Below, in pieces: positions 56,484 through 64,000 of a DNA stretch of 64,000 bases. The stretch comes from Rusavskia elegans (lineage: Eukaryota > Ascomycota > Lecanoromycetes > Teloschistales > Teloschistaceae). The stretch's first letter is position 1, and the number at the start of each line of letters is the position of its first letter. The notes beneath the pieces are model-generated. The model was not told the origin of the DNA and searched no databases. It saw only the letters and a list, made by a program, of their open reading frames with translations. Made by a program: the position numbers and the translations under genes. The stretch is from NCBI GenBank assembly GCA_011316305.1, contig SAUG01000159.1, positions 1 to 64,000 of the forward strand, in the 5' to 3' direction.

Positions 56484-58018
56484 TCGCTATAGGAGTGCAC
56501 GGCTGTGCACGACTGTCTTGCTTGGCCGGTAGTGTCATGGTCTCCTAAGTAAGATGAGGCCAATAATTTGTTGCTTCTGCGTCGACTCCTTGACAGGGGA
56601 GGAGTCCGTGGTCACAATTTCGAGGTGGTCGAAGATTGAAGAGGGAGGGCGGTGCAGGATTAATGAGCTAGGTCGAGTAAATGTGGTAGCCTTTAGAGTT
56701 GAAAGTTAGTCCAACAGTCAAACAAGATCCAACCTAGGTCACGGCTATGATAGTAATCCACAACTTGAACTGACCCCTGATCAAACATATAACGCAGGTG
56801 CAGGAAGCAGATTGCAGGATTACTTGACCTAGCAAGGGTCAAATGTTTGTAAATTGAAGGCTCGACGGCCTTGCTCGAAAGAGAGGGATGGGCGAAGAGA
56901 GAAAAGACTCACAAATGAGTTTCTTGGCCAAGAGGCGTGTCAGGAGGCTCTGTAAATGGTAAGATAGGTGAATTGATCTGAGTAGCAGGACTGATTCGGA
57001 GATCGGCTTTAGTGTAGATTCAAATGTAGATCACAAGGTGGGTGTACCACGGGAAAACCTTTTAGAAGGCCGGTGTATATGATGATTGAAAATCTAAACT
57101 CACAGAAGATCTTCTTGATCAAAATCGAGAATGAGGGGTCCCGAGGATTAGGGGACAGATTGAGTTGAAGGTCCAGTAAGGAAAGACCGCCAGACCTCGA
57201 TCCAGAGTTAAGACTGGATGTTGGAAGAAGATGAGGGAAGCTGGTCAATTTACTTGATCCAGAATGAGGATAAGGAGGTTTGAGGAAAGGGGGACAAGAT
57301 GATTTGGAGCCGTGGCAAGGAACAGAACTCCTTCCTGAATCCAGAAGCTCGGGTAGAACCGGGGCCAGATGCAAAGAAGGATCAAGAGGAAGGAAGCAGG
57401 TGTAGATGGTGGACTAGAAGAAGATCAAGTCATACTCGACTTTCTTGATTCGGAAATGAAAACAAGGGGGTCCGAGTTTCTAGCAACAGAATTCAAGGAG
57501 TCGTGGTGGGAACGAAGTAAGGTAACATGAACAATACCCTCCCTGAAACCCCCTTGAAAGTAGTAAAGAAGTATTATCCCATGGATTTCTATGGATGAGG
57601 CAACCATGGTCTGCTGACGTCCGGCGAAGTGGAAGGGGGACGGCGAGTACTGAATGCATCGTGAGTTGAAGGATCCCAGATTGCATATGCTGTTGATCAG
57701 TTAGAGAGTCCGAGTCTTGGGCGATCATGGTTAAGGTACGTGAGTCTGTGAGATGAAAAGGGTGTCGAAAGATGGAAAGAAAATAAGTTGAGGAAAGAGC
57801 AAGCGAGGTCCCCCCTCGAGGAAACGAACGGCACAGCGAGAGCACCACCGGCACTTGCGTCATCTCGAACCATCAACACGAAGGGTGCTGGAGCCAATCA
57901 AAAAAAAATATACTCGATTGACTCTCGCTGTAGTCAAGACACATGGTTACTTTGATCAAGTTGCTTACTCGGTGGTCAGATCTTGGTCGTGTGTAACAAA
58001 CGATTACCCTTGCCCGTC
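56484..58018. other. 1.5-kb divergent intergenic region
   Basis: Between the BTB gene (minus) and the SDR gene (plus). The plus strand is purine-rich from about 56880 to 57480, i.e. pyrimidine-rich on the BTB coding strand, as in fungal promoters and 5' leaders. Minus-strand frames here lack protein character. No gene seen. Confidence 0.45.
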
Positions 58019-58927
58019 ATGTCTAGACCAGGATATCAAAGAGCATCTTCCACAAACCTTGCAAATCGGACTCAACATCGATCTCTTGAGGGCAAGTTAG
58101 CTATAATCACAGGGGGCTCGAGAGGCATAGGCGCAGCAACTGCCAGTAACCTGGCCTCCAAAGGCGCTCATCTAGTCCTGAATTACGCGTCCGACTCTTC
58201 GGCCGAGAAAACTGAATCTTTGAGCTCGTCCCTTCAAGCCGAGCACAATGTTCGAGTCCTGCCCGTGCAGGCAGACCTCGGAGATCATCCCAACGGTCCT
58301 GCTCATCTGATTGCAACAGCCAAGAACAAGTTTGCTCACCCCAAGACCGGCAAGTTCCAGATCGATATTATCATCAACAATGCCGGTGTAGCCGGTGACC
58401 AATTGCTCCACGACGTTACGCCAGATGCTTTCCATAAGCAGTACAACATCAATGTCCTGGCTCCCATCTTACTGCTGCAGGCCGCACTGCCCCATCTCCC
58501 AAATGATCGCTCCGGGCGCATCGTTAATCTTTCGTCCGTCTCGTCGAGCCTGGGTTTCGTAGGCCAGACCGTTTATGGAGGGACCAAGGCAGCCCTGGAG
58601 CATATGACACGCACGTGGGCGCGGGAGCTGGCAGAACGAGCCACCGTCAACGCTGTCAATCCAGGCCCAGTTGCGACGGACATGTACTCAAGCACGGGCG
58701 CTGACTTTCAGCAGCAGATGAAGCCCTACATACTCAACGCGCCCTTGATGAGAGAAAGAGAGGGCGTCGACCCCAAAGAGTTTGTGGACGATGCTGAGAA
58801 AGCTGGCGGACGACCGGGGTACGACCATGAGATCGCCGGAGTTGTGGCCATGCTGTGTTCAGAAGACGCCGCCTGGTGTACGGGAAGCGTGATATGTGCC
58901 AACGGCGGTTTCAAATTCAGTTACTAG
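58019..58927 (+). CDS. short-chain dehydrogenase, probable mitochondrial 3-oxoacyl-ACP reductase
   Basis: Single exon, 302 aa. After a basic, S/T-rich N-terminus (residues 1-23) resembling a mitochondrial presequence comes a full classical SDR. It has the cofactor loop TGGSRGIG near residue 31, NNAG near 118, the catalytic serine in VNLSSVSSSLG, and YxxxK in YGGTKAA near 190. NPGPVATDM and the C-terminal CANGGF follow. An arginine or serine after the first glycines fits NADP(H). The FabG/Oar1-like sequence suggests mitochondrial fatty-acid synthesis, but SDR substrates are hard to assign. I chose ATG 58019, the first in frame. A ~15-residue insert occurs near residue 95. Confidence 0.8.
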   Translation: MSRPGYQRASSTNLANRTQHRSLEGKLAIITGGSRGIGAATASNLASKGAHLVLNYASDSSAEKTESLSSSLQAEHNVRVLPVQADLGDHPNGPAHLIATAKNKFAHPKTGKFQIDIIINNAGVAGDQLLHDVTPDAFHKQYNINVLAPILLLQAALPHLPNDRSGRIVNLSSVSSSLGFVGQTVYGGTKAALEHMTRTWARELAERATVNAVNPGPVATDMYSSTGADFQQQMKPYILNAPLMREREGVDPKEFVDDAEKAGGRPGYDHEIAGVVAMLCSEDAAWCTGSVICANGGFKFSY

Positions 58928-59039
58928 ACAGAAGCTCATTAGAAATGCAAAGCGTGAAATGTGGCCACATGCTGCCCTCTGCCCGATCAATTGTTCCGGT
59001 ACGCCCTCCATGCATTGCTGCTGTTTTCAATGGGTTTGT

Positions 59040-59587
59040 TTAGACGATGGATATCCAGATCACACTGAGAACGACATCGAACCCCTTCTCTTCGCCCTTG
59101 GCGTACTTCCAGTTCCACATTCCATCCTTCTCGTTGTTCCAATACGCTCCGGACGCAGAGTGCATGCCTCTCCTGCCTATTGAGCTGTTCCGTTGATCTG
59201 CGCCATTCAGACGTGATGCCTCGCTCGAGATGGGCGGCGGCTGAGGTGGAGTCGTGTGTTGTACGATTGTATTCGTCACCGTGAACTTGTAGAGAGGACC
59301 CTGAGTATCGGTGGAGGTCTCGGCGATCAACGACTGGAGTATAGTGTTCTATTGTAGATGAGTCGCACTGCTGAAATGCTGGAGCAAGTGGGTATTACGA
59401 TGATGGCCGTGTTCCATCTTTCGACTTCGGAGTGTTGATATGATTGAACGGATTGGAAAGTCGATTCGCACGCCTGCATACGTGTCAAAAATCAAATCGC
59501 TCGTCTGAATCGTCCGAGACTCACATTGGTCGCTATTTCCTCCAGTCTGGTCTCGGATACTGGTTGTGAGGACCGTGGCTCGTCCAT
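59040..59587 (-). CDS. dynein light chain, Tctex1 type
   Basis: Three exons (minus strand): 59587-59525, 59473-59399 and 59348-59040; 148 aa; introns 51 and 50 bp. Joined exons give RLEEIATNACESTFQSV, YQHSEVERWNTAIINTILQSLIAE and LYKFTVTNTIVQHT, then a short P/S-rich insert and GMHSASGAYWNNEKDGMWNWK. The end is VVLSVIWISIV. The helix-helix-strand order and the terminal hydrophobic strand are the DYNLT/Tctex1 fold, a light chain of cytoplasmic dynein. The ~25-residue insert between strands 1 and 2 is longer than in animal DYNLT1. It is convergent with the SDR gene. Confidence 0.88.
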
Positions 59588-59914
59588 GTTCTTTCGAATG
59601 GCAAAAGGCAGTAGAAAAATATTCTGAACGCAGCCTAAGACCAAGTACTTGATGCTGCCAAGGAGCAGAAGATGTAAACAACGCAAGGTCATGCCCGCCT
59701 GTCAGATTTCACCCCTGGCGCGGATCGCGCACGGACCATACACGAGTCTCAACGTTCCCCCACTTTCTCAATTGGATGTTCTCATGTTCTCACATCCATT
59801 TGACGACGCATATCTCACCACAGGCATCAAACATCTACATTCATTTAGCGCTTCATCGCGATCAGCCACTGGACTTCGACCTTGTCTGGGCCGAGGCCCT
59901 CCACTCTTCCTGCA
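59588..59914. other. divergent promoter region
   Basis: Between the Tctex1 (minus) and VTC1 (plus) starts. No gene or repeat seen. Confidence 0.5.
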
Positions 59915-60344
59915 ATGTCCAGCCAACCCCTCCTCCAGACAGCTCCAGGTAACGTCGGGTCTCCTCTGCACATTAACATAAAGCTCACCTTTCTCTCCAG
60001 GAAAGCGCATCGCCCTCCCCACCCGCGTCGAACCCAAAGTTTTCTTTGCCAACGAACGTACCTTTCTCTCATGGCTCAACTTCACGGTCCTGCTGGGCGG
60101 TCTAGCCGTTGGGCTTTTGAACTTCAGTGACAACATTGGGAGGACTTCCGCCGTTCTTTTCACGATCGTGGCAATGGCGACAATGGCCTATGCGCTCTTT
60201 ACGTATCATTGGCGGGCAAAAAGTATCAGGATGAGGGGACAGGGTGGGTTCGATGACCGGTATGGGCCGACGGTGTTGGCGGTGGCATTGGCGGCCGCTG
60301 TGGTTGTCAACCTGGTGCTGAGGTTTAAGGACGGCGGACGGTAA
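59915..60344 (+). CDS. VTC1: vacuolar transporter chaperone subunit 1
   Basis: Exons 59915-59948 and 60001-60344, 52-bp intron; 125 aa, the family length. The first exon codes [11 protein letters not shown] and one base. The motif [20 protein letters not shown] lies at the start of the domain, followed by three transmembrane helices (about residues 40-60, 67-86 and 99-118) with [19 protein letters not shown] in the second loop. Vtc1 is the small membrane subunit of the VTC polyphosphate polymerase in the vacuole membrane. The basic loop residues needed for polyphosphate passage are present. Confidence 0.93.
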
Positions 60345-60649
60345 AACTGGAGGAACATCTCTGAGGGATTCGATGACCGACGATATTCTTCATTCCCCAG
60401 GGCTATCTGCAACGTCTTGGCTTCAATATCATGTAACAAATATGTCCGCAATGGTGATTCAGCATGGTCAGATTATTTTGGAAAGCCACTCAGAAGGGAA
60501 TAGAGGCAACCACGATCTTTCCGGGGTATCATGCAACAAAGTCCAAGCCCAACTCAGCAACGCCCAAATTTCCACAATGTATGTTGCATATTCGACCGGT
60601 GGGGAAGCGGTCAACATCTGACGGCCGCGTGTTCCCAAGCAGCTTCGGG
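60345..60649. other. intergenic between convergent genes
   Basis: Between VTC1 and Alba-domain gene 3' ends. No gene seen. Confidence 0.5.
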
Positions 60650-61634
60650 TTAGCGTGGTGGAGCGTTTGTCTGCTCCCTGTAACGCTTTAGTCAAATTCA
60701 GCAACATGGCTTCTCTGTCATAGGCTGCTTACCCAAATAGATCCTTCAAGCCAGGCACTGGCACACAGGCGAGGTAGATTGTCATGATAGGAGTCGCCCT
60801 GACCTTACTCTTCCCATTGGCCACCACGCCAACGCTTTGGTGCTGTAAGGTCTCGAATGCTGCTTCTCCATCTGAACCATGACCTTTGGCATCTGCCAGG
60901 TCATCGTCAACATCAACATCGACGTCAATGCATTGAGGCCCAGCGTTTCCGATTGCCGTGGAGCTTCGTCCAGATGCCGCATCGGCCAAGGTTCTGCCAT
61001 CCTGTGGTCGCCTTCTTTGCTTCTGTTTGAATTCGAGAAGCTCCGAATGTAGCTTGGAATACTCATACCACTTGCCTCCACGTTTCCCAATGTCCGCTTT
61101 GGCAATCTCGACGACGCTGATCATCTTGCTCGCCGATGCTGCCTTAGCTTGTACAACGACAACCCCAGGCTTGGCGCTGACGTTGGCAAATGTGAATTTC
61201 TCGACACGAGTGATCAGATTGTTGACCTTTTGATGGATCTTGGAGGACGAGATGATGGATATGGTCGAAATATCATATTTGTCTTGGAGATGCTGGATCT
61301 CTGTCGGAACTAAAGGCAGCGAAGGTCCCGGATCGGCCGGAGTTGAGTTCGTGGAACGTGCAGTGTCCTGGGTCGCTGATGAGTCTGTGACGGAGGCAGT
61401 AGGGATGGCCGAGCCAGTATTTGTTTTCAAACGCTTCGTTGGTCGCGGATTATGTTTGGCAGGATCGTAGGAGGTCGAAGCATTGGGAGACATTTCGTCC
61501 TTCTTGACTTGACCGCTAATGGCTCTTGTTTCAGAAGGCGATGAGGGTGCCCTGGAGCTGGCGAGATCCGTTCTCTGATGAGGAGTGTTGCTGCCTGATT
61601 TGTGTATGGGTTTTTTTTTCTGGCTGCGAACCAT
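60650..61634 (-). CDS. Alba-domain nucleic-acid-binding protein
   Basis: Exons 61634-60733 and 60677-60650 (minus strand), 55-bp intron; 309 aa. The N-terminal ~105 residues are basic and disordered (RSQKKKPIHKSG; RPTKRLKTN, a likely nuclear signal). The Alba fold begins near residue 125: KIHQKVNNLITRVEKFTF, KPGVVVVQAKAASASKMISV and VEIAKADIGKRGGKWYEYSK. It is then interrupted by ~90 low-complexity residues including the repeat IDVDVDVDDD, and resumes with TPIMTIYLACVPVPGLKDLFG. A 27-codon-base last exon adds EQTNAPPR. A role in DNA packaging, RNase P/MRP or RNA metabolism is inference from the fold. Confidence 0.8.
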
Positions 61635-62918
61635 GGCGAAAGGAAAGTGGGGTTACACAATAAGGTTGAACTGCAAATGCCAACAAAGGGCGGAAATGTA
61701 ATGAACGGTGCTCAATGTCATCACTTTGGTCAGCTACAAGGTGGTCCCAGACGAGCTCCACGGAGTAATCCAGTCCCCTCCAACCGGTTGTTCCTGGGAG
61801 GTGCGTTTTGTCGGTGAACGACTTCCCTGAAGGTTATCGATCCATCGAGCTCAGCCAACTCGCAAGCTCTGCTGTGTACCCAATTCAAGGTGATATCACG
61901 ACAAGAATGGTGAATGGCTGCTTCAGCTCCCGCAGCAGCTACAGTGAAGGACAATGTGGAAGTCTGTACCTTAGTTTCTTTGATATCTACAGTACCTTAG
62001 ATACCTGGCGGTACTGGCGGCTGTTGTCTTAGTCGCTTGCCAAAATGGTAGTGATTACAAGACATATCAAGGGTCACTATTCAATTCACGGACGGTATTG
62101 ATACATACACTGCATATCTGACCCTGCAGGAATTCCTGGCCCCCCTCATGCAGCCTGGAAGACGTTGCCGCAGTAGTACACGTCAGCCTCTTCTTGATTA
62201 GGACTACTCTCGGCGGCGCGTATCCGAACACGAACCGGATCGCCTTAATCTGAGACAAGTGCTTCCCCAATCTACCTTACACCTCGTCATCTCTCTCCCC
62301 CGGCCCGATCTTCCAGTCCTCAATCTCTAGCTCCTTTTCTCACTGCATGCTTGAAAGCGGATTTTACCCAGTGCCCGTCCGATCCCGCCGAAACTTCACC
62401 ACCTTCCCTTCAACCTACCATACTTGACCCCCTCCGTACGTCCATGCGCATCACTCATACTTTACCGACGACCTGATATTTCCAATCATATTGCATTCGA
62501 TCTTTCTTTCATACCGGTTGTAATCAGCTCCCGACCGTTAGTTCCCTTACCACTTGGTCTGTCGCGTCAGCCCTTACTGCTGCACTTGCGTCTGCTATCC
62601 GTACAAAGGAACTTAACCTGCCCGCACCACCACCTGGTTTCTCTCGTTTTAGTAACTGGGTCTGCGCTGGCGTATTGACCTCGTCTGTCACTCCTACAGC
62701 AGCAAAGAGTCATTCCAGTGCCTTCTTTAACCCGATTTCACAGCTGCACTACCTCGGATCTCTACATACAGAGGCCTTGTCCGCTGTCTTCTTCCGTACT
62801 CTTGGCTGTTCCATGGTTTTCACTTCTTCTATAAGGTCACCCTCCGCGATCGTTGACTGGGTCGCATGGCATGTTCCTGCTACCTTGGACTTCTGGAGGG
62901 CGAAATGAGAAGGTGCCA
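61635..62918. other. 1.3-kb divergent intergenic region
   Basis: Between the Alba gene (minus) and the AHC1-like gene (plus). From about 62280 to 62660 the plus strand is rich in pyrimidines, typical of a promoter and 5' leader for the AHC1-like gene. Two plus-strand open frames (62424-62678 and 62675-62908) have no coding character. No tRNA seen. Confidence 0.45.
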
Positions 62919-64000
62919 ATGGGAAAAGCAGCTACTCCCTCCCCACTGTGGCCATGCTCGTCAGTCACCGAAGGTTCCTTACTCAACAGAATGAAGCGGA
63001 AGAGGCGAAGCAGTGACGACTCTGGACCGAGGTTCCACTCAGTGACGCCTCAATCCCAGCACCTGAGTCATGTCAGTATTCCCACCGCTATGAATCCATA
63101 CTCTGACAGCCCCGAATCCGCTCGGTCAAACGATGAGCTTAATGTCAATACCGGCTCTCTACCTTCTTACGAAGATCAGACAGACCGAACGGATTGGCAG
63201 CATGCGCACAACGCGGATCGATCTATCCGCCCTCAAACCGGAGCACCACAATCGAAACCCCCATCAGAACCGTCCACAGGTATTCTGGCAAACTCCACGT
63301 TGGCGAGATCATCGCCCGCCGACTTGCAGGACACTATCGAAAGCCAATTTAGCTTGAAGATCTTGTTGAAGCATCGGGAGTTACGCTTCATTGACCAGGA
63401 GATCGCCAAATGTCAAGTTGCTCTTGAACAGCTTCGAAGATGCCAGGTTATTCCTTACCCAGCCATGTCATCGAGCTGGGAGGAAATGCAGGCGGTCGCC
63501 AACGGTGCGGGGCCAATACGAAGCGATGGTGCCGAGAATGCTCCTCCTTGGGGTGTCACCAACGGCCCTTATACACGCCATTATCGACATTGGCTGCTAC
63601 CAGACATCGCCTTCGGTGACCAGTTGGCCGAGGAGTTGCCAGTTGCGCAACCTTCACGGACGGGCCCCGATCGCTCTGTACGAGCTTCAACAGCAGGGAA
63701 AAGCAGCCTGGCAAATCAGTCACGATCTCAGCGGGGCCACGGCGGTGCAAGACTCAAAGCGCTACCCCATGGTTACGCCGAGGCCAAAGAGGACAAAGGT
63801 CCTATGGTTATTAAACGCTCCAGCGACGGTAGAATGGTCAAATTGAAATGTCTGGATTGTTCGAGGCTCGATTTCAACAGTGTCCAGGGCTTCATCAACC
63901 ACTGTCGCATTGCTCACTCGCGCAATTTTCAAAGTCATGAGGCAGCTGCGATCGCATGCGGCGAAGAGGTGGAGCTTGATCAAGCAGGCCGCATCATTGG
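62919..64000 (+). CDS. AHC1-like C2H2 zinc-finger protein (truncated by window end)
   Basis: Open frame from ATG 62919 to the window edge, 360 codons without a stop; the 3' part lies outside. The N-terminal ~130 residues are disordered (KRKRRSSDDSG). A helical segment follows (ILLKHRELRFIDQEIAKCQVAL). Near residues 290-345 is the zinc finger in GPMVIKRSSDGRMVKLKCLDC-SRLDFNSVQGFINHCRIAHSR: two cysteines, then two histidines with longer spacing. This is the pattern of Ahc1 (ADA histone acetyltransferase complex) and related YEATS-partner proteins. The next residues, AAAIACGEEVELDQAG, are also typical. The partial protein lacks the part that would confirm the complex. Confidence 0.85.
   Translation, partial: MGKAATPSPLWPCSSVTEGSLLNRMKRKRRSSDDSGPRFHSVTPQSQHLSHVSIPTAMNPYSDSPESARSNDELNVNTGSLPSYEDQTDRTDWQHAHNADRSIRPQTGAPQSKPPSEPSTGILANSTLARSSPADLQDTIESQFSLKILLKHRELRFIDQEIAKCQVALEQLRRCQVIPYPAMSSSWEEMQAVANGAGPIRSDGAENAPPWGVTNGPYTRHYRHWLLPDIAFGDQLAEELPVAQPSRTGPDRSVRASTAGKSSLANQSRSQRGHGGARLKALPHGYAEAKEDKGPMVIKRSSDGRMVKLKCLDCSRLDFNSVQGFINHCRIAHSRNFQSHEAAAIACGEEVELDQAGRII

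Noticed and set aside
57009..57863. Several minus-strand frames of 60-127 codons upstream of the SDR gene
   Set aside because: They arise from a pyrimidine-rich strand (S, L, P repeats) typical of promoter sequence.
1..64000. A secondary-metabolite cluster, defence island or new multi-gene system
   Set aside because: The genes are unrelated housekeeping functions; no polyketide synthase, NRPS, terpene synthase, NLR or CRISPR-like array was seen.

Overview
The window looks like ordinary, gene-dense nuclear DNA of a filamentous ascomycete (Pezizomycotina). Most genes carry short introns (about 46-75 bp) with GT...AG ends. The gene set includes a sepH-type septation kinase, a 21 kDa-type complex I accessory subunit, Dre2, Vtc1, Ups2, Shb17, a Fol3-type enzyme and an AHC1-type zinc finger protein. 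One transposon relic shows the CpA/TpG depletion left by repeat-induced point mutation (RIP). I cannot name the species; an Eurotiomycete-like fungus is a guess. All exon models were built by hand from reading frame, splice sites and remembered family motifs.

Layout. 1-5.4 kb: a possible transposon end, a mitochondrial NAD+ carrier (YIA6), a small membrane protein, a TA-flanked MITE, and an ABC1/ADCK kinase (MCP2). 5.4-11.2 kb: SHB17, a P-loop kinase, a disordered protein and dihydrofolate synthase. 11.7-21.2 kb: sepH, a small DUF1761-like membrane protein, a RING-like protein and a complex I subunit. 21.3-23.0 kb: an AT-rich RIP-mutated DNA transposon with no gene. 23.2-33.8 kb: DOT5, UPS2, an unknown fungal protein, ECT1, an unknown coiled-coil protein, GRX5 and phosphopantothenoylcysteine decarboxylase. 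34.0-46.4 kb: NEM1 and eIF2B-beta (divergent), SCYL1/CEX1 and LST8 (convergent), then a disordered coiled-coil protein. 47.8-64.0 kb: NUP133, a small stress-protein-like gene, DRE2, a BTB protein, an Oar1-like SDR, a Tctex1 dynein light chain, VTC1, an Alba-domain protein and a truncated AHC1-like gene.

The genes are unrelated housekeeping functions: mitochondrial transport and lipid/Fe-S biology (YIA6, MCP2, UPS2, GRX5, DRE2, complex I), cell cycle and growth control (sepH, LST8, NEM1), translation (eIF2B-beta, CEX1), nuclear pore and chromatin. I see no secondary-metabolite cluster, CRISPR array, tRNA or rRNA, and no convincing new multi-gene system. The most unusual material is the two TA-flanked inverted-repeat elements (plus a possible third end at the left edge), two non-canonical GC-AG introns, an Alba fold split by an acidic insertion, a degenerate second active site in ECT1, and several conserved-looking genes of unknown function.
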